Source: Anaspis maculata
Lineage: Eukaryota; Arthropoda; Insecta; Coleoptera; Scraptiidae
Direction of reading: 5' to 3'
NCBI GenBank assembly: GCA_949128115.1
Contig: OX421964.1
Span: forward strand, 15,648,892-15,712,891
DNA: 64,000 nucleotides
The stretch's first letter is position 1; each line of letters starts with the position of its first letter. Both the position numbers and the translations under genes were made by a program. The notes below the pieces were generated by a model. That model ran no database searches. It saw only the letters and a program-made list of their open reading frames with translations, and was not told where the DNA came from. Below, one piece after another: positions 22,201-31,260 of this stretch.

Positions 22201-22402
22201 TTTCCAATTTGTAGAACCTGTATGTTATTGGAATTCGAGACAAAAACGAACAGCAGTAGGCGGACGAAGCCGTTCTTTGAAGGACTGAGCTAAGAGTCTA
22301 AGACGAATATGGAAGACATTATGCATTACCACAGGTCGAGAATCGCCCTCTTCTAGTCTTCTACCATCTCAGCGCGAAGTGGCAATAAAACTGTTCCAGT
22401 AT

Positions 22403-23168
22403 CCAAACAGTCAAAATGGTTTCCGCAGGAACCGATCTTGCCAGGATAACGTTTTTGTGATGAATGCAATTCTGAACAATCACCTACGTCTGCCAAGAAG
22501 AAGGGTCTATGCATTTTTTATTGACCTCAAAAAGGCCTTTGATTCGGTGAATCACGATTTGCTATGGTTTGAGTTGTTTTCCCAAGGAATAAGTGCCAAA
22601 CTAATAAGGACTATAAGGAGCTTACATGTAAATACGAAGATATACTTCGAAGATGGTCCTCACGATAGCACTGGGATCGGGGTTACGAGGGGAGTTCTAC
22701 AGGGCGATTGCCCAAGCCCTTCTCTATTTATTATATTCATCGCAAAGCTGGAACAGTATCTTCTGAAGAGGGGTGCCAAGGGGGTGTCTATGGACTCGGG
22801 GCAGGAAGTATTGTTGCTAAAGTATGCAGATTGTTCTACTTTCCGACTCGCCTGCATCTTTACAGAGGTCTATCAGTATTGTTGCTTTATATTGCCAGGA
22901 CATGAAACTGGACCTAAATTCAGAAAAGTCAAAGATTTTGATATTTCGCAGAGGAGCAAAAATTAGACAAGAGAAATTTTTTTTCAAAGAAAAAGAGATC
23001 GAGATAGTTGAGAGTTATGAATATTTAGGGGTAACATTCTCCTATAGCGGCACGTACAGGGAACAGTCAAAATCGGTTGTGGGCAAAGCCGGCGTAGCGG
23101 GAGGTGTGGTTAGAGGTACGATCAACCGGGGCAAAATTACAAACTGGGAGTGCATAATGAAGCTTTAC
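22403..23168 (+). pseudogene. Reverse transcriptase domain, disabled
   Basis: The frame gives SQNGFRRNRSCQDN, then AFFIDLKKAFDSVNHDLLW (motif A with the first catalytic Asp), then GVLQGDCPSPSLF (motif B). The catalytic YADD reads KYAD and then shifts frame: at about 22823 a deletion of roughly 5 bases removes the second Asp region, and the protein continues in another frame as IVLLSDSPASLQRSI, MKLDLNSEKSKILIF and YEYLGVTFSYSG. The RT cannot be active. Confidence 0.8.
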
Positions 23169-23463
23169 GTGTTTGTTGTGTTAATACATGAGATGTAATG
23201 ACTTTTATATAAGTTGTATATGGATATTACAGTTTATGTATTCAAGTTGACACTTGTCAAAATAACCTCAAAAATTACAAAAATTTCACAATTTTCAATA
23301 GAACAAACACGTAAAATGTTGTACAACACTCGTGGCTTGTCACGCAAGGTGCTTTCCGACACTCAGCCTCTCACAGAACTCGGGCTGCGCCCTCGTTCTG
23401 CAAATTTCGGCTTCGTGTCTGAAAACCACTTATGTAACAGCCAACTCGTATTGTAAACTACTA
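23169..23463. mobile_element. ~295-bp insertion splitting the LINE
   Basis: LINE coding sequence stops at MKLY (23168) and resumes at YRSVVVPSFTYCAVTW (from about 23464). TTAC is present at both joints (23165-23168 and 23464-23467), consistent with a 4-bp target duplication. The insert has a G/C-rich core (CTCGGGCTGCGCCCTCG) and no ORF of its own. Clear terminal inverted repeats were not found. Confidence 0.55.
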
Positions 23464-24262
23464 TTACCGGAGCGTTGTTGTCCCTTCTTTTACATACTGC
23501 GCCGTGACATGGAGAGTTTCGCACATAGAAGAACTCGAAAGAATTCAACTCAGCTTCTTCAAAAAAGTATTTCATCTGAAGCAAAACACTGCAGGCTCTA
23601 TGATACGAGTGGAACTAGGCATTCAGGCAATTAAACTCTCACTAATTAGAGAAGTATTGGCTTATATGCAGAAGATCAGTAGCATGTCGTTGGATCATCT
23701 CCCTCGCAGAGCTTTAAGGCGACTGATTTGTCTTCATCAAATCAACTGTTCGAACGAAAAATACAACTGGTTCACAAAATTCTCGAATTTATCATCCTCT
23801 CTCAATGTCAGTTTAGACTGCAGCAGGTGCTCGAGTGATGAAGACATTGAAATTGTAGTACAAGACGTGGAAGAAAGGCTAAGTGAGCTGGATTGGGACT
23901 GCATTCTACTGTCAACAAATAACTCCCAATATAAATTCTTGAACAAAATGACCGACAACTACGAACTATGCAAATCAGAAGTACCCATATACCTGAAGAG
24001 ATTTTTTACGCAACTCCGATTCACATACCACTCAGAAATTCGACTATACGCAAACGGTATTTCATACAAGATCAACACAAATGAAATTTGCCCGATCTGC
24101 AACCTGCGTAGTAAGGAAACACTGTCTCACGTGCTTTTCGAGTGCCCTTTATACCGCGAAATTAGAGGCACACTGCTTCTGGAGGGCCGGGATCTCCATG
24201 ACATACTCTCCTCTGCGGGAAAACAAGACATCTCAAATATCCACAAATATATTGCTAACTGA
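23464..24262 (+). pseudogene. LINE ORF2 C-terminal region with CCHC-type motif
   Basis: The frame resumes as VVVPSFTYCAVTWRVSHIEE, the usual segment after the RT thumb, and is open for about 250 codons to the stop at 24260-24262. Near the end ICPICNLRSKETLSHVLFEC gives Cys-x2-Cys ... His-x4-Cys, the zinc-knuckle-like motif common at the C-terminus of several LINE clades. The 5' half is separated by the insertion. Confidence 0.75.
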
Positions 24263-24757
24263 ATGAGACTCAGGTCTTTTGCCCTGGGTGACTAACGTCT
24301 GTTTTGGTTCCACTCCAATCCTGCGTTGATTGAACCATGGGTTCCTCTGGAAATGGAGGTCTTTGTCCTCATTGTCTTTTCATCTTTTATTCTCTCGTTT
24401 CAATGAAAACGCCGACAGTTCTCTATTTTTTATTACGCAGGTACTTACCTTTTGATGCCGATGTAAATGTAGTATAATTTTTCTTTCGCTTCATTGTATT
24501 TTGCTAAAAAACTAACGTTTTAAGAAGCAATAAAGATTATTTATTTATTTATTTATTCAAACTGTTCCAGTACAAGGACCAGCAGAAGGAAGACCTGTTC
24601 AACTCCTATCAAGTACCTACTAAATGTCAAGCTTGGGACTTCGGAGGGTTCATTGGAAAACTTAACTGAAACGTTACTAATACTACTAGTATCTCCCGTC
24701 ACCTTTCGCTATTTTTTGCACGCTCAATCAGACCTTGACCTATTTCAGGCTGCGGAT

Positions 24758-24996
24758 ATCAAGAAAGCGGGATCAAATGGTCAAGATGTTTATTGCTGAG
24801 AAAATCAAAAGGCTACTCCAGCAAGCTCGTCCAGCCCACTCGAATGAATCAGCATCCGCACCCGGAATAGCCTTGCGATTTGGCCTTCTTCGCGCTCTTC
24901 TTGCCCTTGCGCTGGCCGCCAGCCACTGCAAATCGACTTTTCTGCTCCCTCCCCTGTCTGCCGGAGCACTATTCGCTCCTGCTTGCGGATCTCTTC
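24758..24996 (-). pseudogene. Duplicate of the 3' end of family member 3
   Basis: This segment matches 30270-30509 in direct orientation over ~239 bases, with about 17 differences by eye, including a 1-base deletion that shifts the Lys/Ala-rich C-terminal frame. It contains the last ~48 codons, the stop, and the AATAAA (minus strand, 24789-24794) of the gene. It lies exactly at the 5' end of the LINE, while the intact copy lies exactly at its 3' end. That arrangement fits a long target-site duplication. Confidence 0.75.
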
Positions 24997-25027
24997 ACGG
25001 GAGCTAAGTTCACCACTCCTACAGCAG

Positions 25028-25429
25028 CGATGGAGCGTTTGCTGGACCTACTTCCACTGCCCAAACAAGTAGAAAAAGAAGGACTAGTGAGTGCTCTCAG
25101 AATAGGACCGAAAAATCTAAGAAGAGGACACTTGAAAGTATTGCACTCAATCAGGGAGCAGTTCCTCACGAGCCCAAGGGATTTCATGCCAGATGAGTAC
25201 GACTTCGAGGCTACCTATGAAGTGGTCGTAAATGACCGCCAGGAAAGCGCCCGGAGGGTGGCCCGGCTGCAGAAAAACATCATGATCTGATACACAGACG
25301 GATCCGTAAGAGAGGAAGGAGCCGGGATAGGCATAGGTATATGGCCCGAAGTATAGGGAATCACTGCCTGTGGGAAGGTTTCTGTCCACTTTACAAACCG
25401 AATTACTGGCGGTGGAGAGGTGTGCCCAG
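25028..25429 (+). pseudogene. LINE RNase H domain, N-terminal half
   Basis: Open from MERLLDLLPLP at 25030 to a TGA at 25288-25290, immediately followed by YTDGSVREEGAGIGIGIWP, the first RNase H motif with its catalytic Asp. A TAG follows. A frameshift near 25395 then restores QTELLAVERCAQ, which carries the second acidic residue (Glu) of RNase H. The frame is cut by the DNA transposon at 25430 and continues at 27303. Confidence 0.75.
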
Positions 25430-27294
25430 TAGGGTGGGCCGCTGCTATAGGTGTGTTTTTTTGTTTTCATAATACGGACTTCTAATAGCGCGGAAAAGTT
25501 GCAGTTTCATATACTTTTCAAATATCTAGAAGCTTTTTGTCCCAAGTTTTCGTCTTCAGCCTCCGCAAGACGTGTCTTTCAGTAATATCCCAACATTCAG
25601 TTTTTGCAAGATAACGAGTTGAGTTATGGAGCAAACTGTTGAAATATCTTAGTGAAAAAATAGATAAAACTCTTTATTCGACAAAAATAAAGTGATAAGA
25701 CTTCAATTATCAATATTTTTTGTTTTATCTCACTTTGGGTTGAAATTTTTTTGACTTACCAATATGGGCATCAGTTTCCTAGATTCATTCTTGCTGTAAA
25801 TAGAGCCATATCTTGATTCAGCTCCACAAACTGCTGATGCTGCTTCTAAAACTGTTTCCACAAATCGCTCTACTGATTGGGTATAACAGGGAAAACGTGG
25901 AAATTCTAATTGAGGAATTATATCGTTAACATTCAGTAACTCTTTTAGTTCATCATCCGACATACGGGGTGGTTTTTTGAGAAGGACTTTCCCTCCAATT
26001 TCTCGCTGCACAATTTTTTTCTGAGAAAAAGCTGACAAGTCGATCTTCTTTTTGAGAGGGACATCTAGGACACGTATTTCCAAATTCTCATCTTCAATCC
26101 CTCTGCCCCCACCCCCTACCCTAGTTTTTAATTTCAAATTGCATTACTTATCTGGTGATACACTAAATTGAAGGCAACAACATTGTTTCCGTTAAACATA
26201 CTCTGAAATCTTCGAACTACCCTCTTAACTCTTTTAAAAATTCTTTCATTGTTGATTAGAGGAACGTTTTTCTGTTAACTGCAGATTCTTGAGAAATAGA
26301 TTTCCCAGCAAAAACAGGGCGATTTTTATTTCGAGGGGAACGTCTGAGACATGTGTTGCCAAATTTTTATCTCCATTGCATTCTCTCCCCAATTAAGACC
26401 ATTTTTGAAAAGAATTGGAGGGTGATTTAGGCAATTTGAAATTATTTTTGCATGAAGGAAATTTTCATACTTTCAATTTGATGTATCACAAGGTAGATAA
26501 TTTATTGCTATTAGAATTGAAGTAGGCTAGGATGGGGCCGGAAGGATTGGAAATAAAACTGTGACAACATGCCACCCTCGAAATAAGAACCGACCTGTTT
26601 TCATTTAAAAATATTTTTCCAAGAATCGGGATAGTTGATAGGATCGAGAAAAGCTTTCCTTTGATTGAGGATGAGAGAATTTTTGCAAAGGTTGGGAGGT
26701 GACTTGAAAAATTTAAAATTTGTTTGTCAGAAAGAGAATTCTATTATCTTCAGTTTGATGTGTCACAAGTTAGGTAATGCTATTTGACTTTTTAAATTTT
26801 TTTTTTTTACATTTGGGTGGTCTTTTCAACAATTTCAATAACGTTTTGATTGATGTATGATATTAGTTCATCATTGCTAAAACTCTTGTATGAGAAACAG
26901 TTGAAATTTAAGTTTTCGCCCAAAGTTGCTCAATTTTTAATGTGACCTCGAATGTGACTATTTCTGCAACTTCAAGGCAACTGGGCTTTTCGGTGAATTC
27001 AATTTCATTTGTTTTTTTGTGATTGAAAAAACAATACTGGAACACGGATTTTTTTGTGCCTGACTGTTTAATTCCATATTTTTTTTATTGTAAATATATT
27101 TTTAAACATTTTCTGGCCTAATAAAAATTTGCGATTTTTTTCCCAAATATAGAAATTTCAACGTCATTGCGGACCCTGAAGTGATGATTTTTTTTCAAAA
27201 ACGCTGTAACAATTTCTTTTTATAATCTGATTATGCACCTTTTCCGGACTATTAGAATAAAAAAATCGAAAATATGATTTTTCGGCCCACCCTA
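25430..27294. mobile_element. DNA transposon, 12-bp TIR TAGGGTGGGCCG, 8-bp duplication GTGCCCAG
   Basis: GTGCCCAG at 25422-25429 is repeated at 27295-27302. TAGGGTGGGCCG at 25430-25441 is the exact complement of 27283-27294. Subterminal TTCTAATAGxxCGGAAAAG is also inverted (near 25475 and 27255). An 8-bp duplication with TAGGG termini fits the hAT superfamily. Length is 1865 bp. Only one ORF remnant (minus strand) is left, so it is non-autonomous or decayed. Removing one duplication and the element restores an open LINE frame. Confidence 0.9.
25730..26137 (-). CDS. 135-aa ORF within the TAGGGTGGGCCG element
   Basis: The deduced protein has KIVQREIGGKVLLKKPP, MSDDELKELLNVNDIIPQLE, then a segment with YTQSVERFVETVLEAASAVC and ESRKLMPI near its C-terminus. 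I have an impression of similar PC-x-TQ-x-VER ... EAS segments in ORFs of other insect transposons but cannot name the family. It lacks any catalytic DDE/D arrangement I can see. It is probably the tail of a transposon-encoded protein; the downstream frame is lost. Confidence 0.4.
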   Translation of the reverse strand: MKLKTRVGGGGRGIEDENLEIRVLDVPLKKKIDLSAFSQKKIVQREIGGKVLLKKPPRMSDDELKELLNVNDIIPQLEFPRFPCYTQSVERFVETVLEAASAVCGAESRYGSIYSKNESRKLMPILVSQKNFNPK

Positions 27295-27302
27295 GTGCCC
27301 AG

Positions 27303-27423
27303 GTATGCCTATCCAGACAGTACAAAGGAGCAATAATTTGCATTGCCACAGACAGACAGGCGGCTTTAAGGCACTTGGAAGCCTATGACTGTCAGTCAAA
27401 AACCACCTGGAACTGCAAACAAG
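27303..27423 (+). pseudogene. LINE RNase H domain, middle part
   Basis: Continuing from ERCAQ across the removed DNA transposon, the frame is fully open: VCLSRQYKGAIICIATDRQA, ALRHLEAYDC, then KTTWNCKQ. ATDRQAAL matches the third RNase H motif (SDSQAAL). It ends at the next insertion and resumes with LAESNKLTLMWVPAHQG. Confidence 0.75.
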
Positions 27424-27629
27424 TGAGTATGCCTTCACGTGCGTGAGTCTCAGTAGCGCATTTTCTCAAAGAGGCATATTGTGAACATAAAGAAATTTGG
27501 TTGAAGGAGAAACCCCATTCCTTGCCCACTTTCTTCACTCGAAACTCATTGTGATATTGTGTTATCAGAATGGGGTACTTGCCAATGAAATAGATTTGAA
27601 TGAAAATTCTTTCACTCATCAATATATTT

Positions 27630-29215
27630 TTTTGTTTGAGGGCGGGAGCTGGAAGCGGCGACTAATCAGCAGTAGTTTATTCTTTCCCATTTTTAGTCGG
27701 CTATCCATATAGCAAAAGAATTAGATCGCTATGTCTTCGGGTTCATGTTTTCCATTTATCTCTTACTTTGAGGGCAGCGTGTGGGGGTGGCAGCATTCTG
27801 CAATGTAACTGTTGCACAGTTTGAGTTGAGAGTTTCTAAATGTTTAAGGAAATATGACAATCAATGAAAATTGTGAAAGTTGCATTTTTTTGTTTAGGGG
27901 CAGGAGCTGGAGGCGGCGACTAATCAAAAGTGGCCTATCTCTTCCCATTTTTAGTCAGCTATCTATATAGCGGAACAATTTAATCGCTATGTCTTCAGGG
28001 TTATGTTTTACATTCATCTCTTACTTTGGGGGCGGCGTGTGGGAGCGGCAGAGTTTGGCAAAGAAATTCTTCCACAGTTTGAGTTGGGAGTTTCTGAATG
28101 TTTGAGGTAACATTAAAATGTAATTCAGTGGGGATTATTGAAAGTTGCACTTTTTCTCTTTTGGGGGTGGAAGTTGGAGGCGGCGCCATGTCAAAGGTAG
28201 CCTATTCTTTCCCATTTTTAGTTAGCTATCCATATAGCGAAAGAATTAGATCGTTATGTCTTCGGGTTTATGTTTTTCATTCATCTCTCACTTTGAGGGC
28301 AGCGTGTGGGGGCGGCAGCATTCGGCAAAGTAACTATTGCACAGTTTGAGTTGGGAGTTTCTAAATGTAAGGGAAATATGACAATCAGTGAAAATTGTGG
28401 AAGTTGCATTTTTTGTTTGTTTGGAGGCGGCAGCTGGAGGCGGCGGATAATTAAAAGTGGCCTATATTTTTCCAATTTCAGTCAGCTATCAATATAGTGA
28501 AAGAATTAGATCGCTATGTCTTCAGGTTCATGTTTTACATTTATCTCTCACTTTGGGGGCGGCGTGTGGGAGCGGCAGAGTTTGGCAAAGAAATTCTTGC
28601 ACAGTTTGAGTCAAGAGTTTCTAAATGTTCGAGGTGACAGTATCAGCTAAATCAGTGAAAATTGTTGAAAGTTGCACTTTTTTTCTTTTGGGGGCGGAAG
28701 CTGGAGGCGGCGCCATATCAAAAGTAGCCTATCCTTTTCCATTTTTAGTCAACTATCCATATAGCAAAAACCTTGGATCACTTTGTCTTTGGGTTCATGT
28801 TTTTCATTTATCTCTTACGTTGGGGGCGGCGTGTGGGAGCGGCAGCGTTCGGCTGAGCAAATGTTGCACAATTTGAGTTGGCAGTTCCTAAATGTTTAAG
28901 GGAACATCTCAATCAGTAACATTCGTGAAAGTTGCACTTTTTGTCGTTTGGGGGCGGAATCTGGGGGCGGCGACTAACCAAAAGTAGCCTATCCTTCCCC
29001 ATTTTCAGTCAGCTATTTATATACCGGAAGAATCAGATCGCTATGTCTTCGGGTTTATGTTTTTCATTTTATTGCACTTTTTATCGTTTGGGGGGCGGAA
29101 TCTGGAGGCGGCGACTAACCAAAAGTAGCCCATCCTTTCCCATTTTTAGTCAGCTATTTATATACCGAAAGAATCAGATCGCTATGTCTTCGGGTTTATG
29201 TTATTCATTTTAAAG
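27630..29215. repeat. ~260-bp tandem repeat array, about 6 copies
   Basis: Units start with TTTGGGGGCGGxAGCTGGAG near 27636, 27893, 28160, 28417, 28687 and 28947, plus a shortened one (about 138 bp) at 29085. Each contains CCCATTTTTAGTCAGCTAT, TAGATCGCTATGTCTTCGGG and GGGGGCGGCGTGTGGGAGCG. The similar ORFs on the plus strand are repeat translations with many frame changes. Confidence 0.85.
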
Positions 29216-29516
29216 TGATTGGGGGCGGTTTTCAGCAGTTTTTTCATGTCGGCGGCGCATATTGATCACGGAATGTTTCTTGGCTTACGTTTATAAGTGG
29301 CAACTATGTATTATCCAAAAAATGAGAACACCAGAGCATCAGGTCTGGTAGAAAGTGCAATATTATGTTATTTCAAGTTTATCGGGGGTGGTTTTCTCTA
29401 TGTTGGCGGCGCAATATAGACATTCAATATAGCCTAGCCCTCCTTTGGGAGTGGCAGCTATGTAACAGCGAAAAAATTAGAAAGCTAGGTCGTCTAGTTT
29501 GGGAGGAGTTCGAGGA

Positions 29517-29562
29517 ACGGACGGACGGACGGACGGACGGACGGACGGACGGACGGACGGAC
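29517..29562. repeat. (ACGG)n microsatellite
   Basis: Eleven and a half uninterrupted ACGG units. The run lies near the right end of the 2.2-kb insertion, and the ORFs reading through it (RTDG on plus, SVRP on minus) are artefacts. Confidence 0.95.
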
Positions 29563-29622
29563 AAAGCGGTTGCAATAGCGATTTTCATCAAGATGGAAAA
29601 TGCGCTAAAAATCACTCATACA

Positions 29623-30143
29623 GCTGGCTGAGAGCAACAAACTCACTTTAATGTGGGTACCTGCCCACCAGGGTATCGAGGGAAATGAAGAAGCGGATGC
29701 CCTCGCGTAAAAAGGAGCTCAAACAACATTTATTGGACCGGAGCCCACATGTGGGATGTCGTCATCCCTAATAAGGGAAGAAGTCGATAAATGGGAGAAT
29801 AGGCAGATAGAGGCCTACTGGAAGAGCATTCCAGGCCAACGACAAGCCTAACAGCTTATTGCGCTCTCCAAAACAAAGACGCAGCTCATCCTGTCGCTCT
29901 CTAAGCACAAAATAAGACTACTCACGGTCTACTCACTGACATTGCAAAGTGAGATACCACCTGCAAAAAATGGGCAAGGAAAGCTCACCTATTTGCAGGC
30001 TTTGTGCATCGGCAGATGAAACCACCTTGCACTTACTCTGCGAGTGCGAAGCACTAACACAGAAAAGACTTACGCTGCTGGGAGGTGTGAAACTGACACC
30101 CGCAGACATCAGAGTCTCCCAAGCAAATCATCCGATTAGGTGA
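29623..30143 (+). pseudogene. LINE RNase H C-terminal part and Cys/His motif
   Basis: The frame reads LAESNKLTLMWVPAHQGIEG then NEEADALA, the fourth RNase H motif (His ... Asn-x-x-Ala-Asp). A TAA follows at 29707-29709. About 80 codons on, after frame changes, RYHLQKMGKESSPICRLC and ADETTLHLLCECEAL give Cys-x2-Cys ... His-x4-Cys, the C-terminal motif of jockey/I-type elements. The 3' UTR runs to about 30269. Confidence 0.75.
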
Positions 30144-30269
30144 GGTGGATTTTCTGGGACATTAAATAGAAGCATGGTCACGCACAATAAAAAGATCTTA
30201 TAGGTCGCAGTGCCGAAAGAATCCTCCGAGATCAAACGACCACATCTAATCTACAATCTACAATCTACT

Positions 30270-30509
30270 ATCAAGAAAACAGGTCCAAATAGTCAAGATG
30301 TTTATTACTAAGAAAATCAAAAGGCTACTCCAGCAAGCTCGTCCAGCCCACTCGAATGAATCAGCATCCGCACCCGGAATAGCCTTGCGATTTGGCCTTC
30401 TTCGCGCTCTTCTGGGCCTTGGCGCTGGCCGCCAGCCACGACAGATCGGCTTTTCTGCTCCCTCCCCTGTCTGCCGGAGCACTACTCGCTGCTGCTTGCG
30501 GATCTCTTC
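30270..30509. repeat. Right copy of ~240-bp LINE-flanking direct repeat
   Basis: Direct counterpart of 24758-24996. On the minus strand it holds the C-terminal ~48 codons, stop and poly(A) signal of family member 3. It keeps the gene intact, whereas the left copy carries the frameshift. Confidence 0.8.
30301..30306 (-). terminator. Poly(A) signal AATAAA of family member 3
   Basis: AATAAA on the minus strand lies about 55 bases after the stop codon of the 31140 gene. Similarity with the duplicate copy ends about 30 bases further on, near the expected cleavage site. Confidence 0.65.
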
Positions 30510-31140
30510 GTCGCGTCGCTCCGAACGAGGTGCAGCTGGGCGAGTTGGTCTCCGGCAGCACCGGCAGTTTCGCCCTGTTCGGATCCTGAAACTCCCGTCT
30601 GACGATCGACGACCACAGCGGCATGTCCTTCTTGGTGAGGCTCGTCTTCAGCTTCGGCTCCCGGTACTGGCGCGCCGCCATGCTGCCTTCCCACACGTCG
30701 GCCTGCTGTCTCATGTGCTCGATTTCCTCCGGCGTTCCCTGCGGACTGCCTTGCGGCGACCTGATTCGCAACGGTTCCACCTTCGGCCTGGGTCCGTAGA
30801 CCGGCGTGCCCGGAGGGAAGCTGCGGTACCGCGGCGGAGCGGAGCGGGGCGGTGTTTTCGGTACGATCGCTTTTTGTGCGGTTTCGCCGAGCTCTTCTTC
30901 GCTGGGCGCGGTTCCGTACAGCGACGTCAGGAAGTCGTCCAGGCTGTATTCGCTTCTGCTGGCGGACAGGTCCGTTCCCGATGATTCGGCTTCTGATTCG
31001 TCGTCGTCGTCGATGTTTTTGATAAGGCTTTTTTCGACGAGGGTGTTGTCGCTGTATAAAGTTCTCACGACGATTTCTGACTTGACGGCCTTCTTTTTCT
31101 TGATACCCAAAAGCTTGCCAAGCTTTTTGAGCTTTTTCAT
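30361..31140 (-). CDS. Uncharacterised basic/acidic protein with CGC tail (family member 3)
   Basis: This is an intronless 259-residue ORF, function unknown. Residues 1-20 are Lys-rich (MKKLKKLGKLLGIKKKKAVK). The family module lies at 22-43 (EIVVRTLYSDNTLVEKS then LIKNI), followed by an acidic run (44-51) and a Ser/Glu/Asp region. From about 93 to 137 it is Pro/Arg-rich (TPPRSAPPRYR). A block at about 139-197 (IEHM ... YREPK ... VRREFQDP ... LPVLPE) is weakly similar to 257-306 of member 2. The C-terminus is Lys/Ala-rich and ends GYSGCGC. No signal peptide or membrane helix is seen. The terminal Cys-x-Cys could be lipidated or bind metal; that is a guess. The ORF is GC-rich, with a poly(A) signal and a leader conserved with member 2. 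The plus-strand 228-codon and minus-strand 221-codon ORFs overlapping it are shadows. Confidence 0.75.
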   Translation of the reverse strand: MKKLKKLGKLLGIKKKKAVKSEIVVRTLYSDNTLVEKSLIKNIDDDDESEAESSGTDLSASRSEYSLDDFLTSLYGTAPSEEELGETAQKAIVPKTPPRSAPPRYRSFPPGTPVYGPRPKVEPLRIRSPQGSPQGTPEEIEHMRQQADVWEGSMAARQYREPKLKTSLTKKDMPLWSSIVRREFQDPNRAKLPVLPETNSPSCTSFGATRRRDPQAAASSAPADRGGSRKADLSWLAASAKAQKSAKKAKSQGYSGCGC

Positions 31141-31260
31141 GCTTCACTGGAATTTGAGCAGGGCTATGGGTCGAAAGAAATGATGTGAGGGATGGGAAAA
31201 ATATTTATGATGTAGACGGGAGGTTTGACGCTTGTGACAATTTGGAATTTTGATTTGAGC
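31138..31260 (-). promoter_or_regulatory. Leader of family member 3, conserved in member 2
   Basis: On the coding strand AAATTCCAGTGAAGCATG spans the start codon and TTGTCACAAGCGTCAAA lies about 85 bases upstream, both matched in member 2 at similar distances. A TATATC sequence near 31290 could be a TATA element, but its distance is not decisive. Confidence 0.5.

Larger units (their letters stand above)
22402..24558 (+). mobile_element. 5'-truncated non-LTR retrotransposon with 14-bp target duplication
   Basis: AAACTGTTCCAGTA occurs at 22388-22401 and again at 24559-24572, directly flanking the element. It starts inside the RT domain, so the 5' part including the endonuclease is missing. It ends with AATAAAG and a TTTA-repeat tail. 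The coding sequence is broken and interrupted by a ~295-bp insertion. The clade is not assigned. Confidence 0.85.
27424..29622. mobile_element. 2.2-kb insertion with tandem repeats, GTGAGT...CATACAG boundaries
   Basis: The insertion separates RNase H residues KTTWNCKQ and LAESNKLT in frame. It begins GTGAGTATG and ends CACTCATACAG. Near the ends AGCGCATTTTC (27457) and GAAAATGCGCT (29600) are inverted. Inside are a ~260-bp tandem array and a (GGAC)n run. The superfamily is unknown. The boundaries also match splice donor and acceptor consensus, but I read this as an insertion, not a native intron. Confidence 0.6.
24997..30269 (+). mobile_element. 5'-truncated jockey/I-like LINE, split by two insertions
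   Basis: Net LINE sequence is 24997-25429, 27303-27423 and about 29623-30269. It starts in the connection region before RNase H, runs through RNase H and a C-terminal Cys/His motif, and ends in an ATCTACA-type tail (30244-30269). The ~240-bp repeats flanking it are the presumed target duplication. Two independent insertions sit inside the RNase H coding region. Several stops and a frameshift inactivate it. Confidence 0.75.

Noticed and set aside
24880..25290. 136-codon ORF as a gene
   Set aside because: Its first part is antisense to the duplicated gene end and its second part is LINE sequence; it is a fortuitous fusion.
27630..29215. CRISPR-like array
   Set aside because: Units are ~260 bp, diverged throughout, with no short identical repeats separated by unique spacers, and the genome is eukaryotic.
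29517..29562. Telomeric repeat
   Set aside because: The unit is ACGG, not the insect TTAGG, and it lies inside a transposon insertion.
27424..29622. Native intron in the LINE
   Set aside because: LINEs transpose through RNA and rarely keep introns. The inverted ends and repeat body point to an insertion.
30298..31147. 228-codon (+) and 221-codon (-) ORFs over family member 3
   Set aside because: Both are shadow frames of the 259-codon gene. They lack the family module and show Arg/Gln-rich compositions typical of shifted frames.
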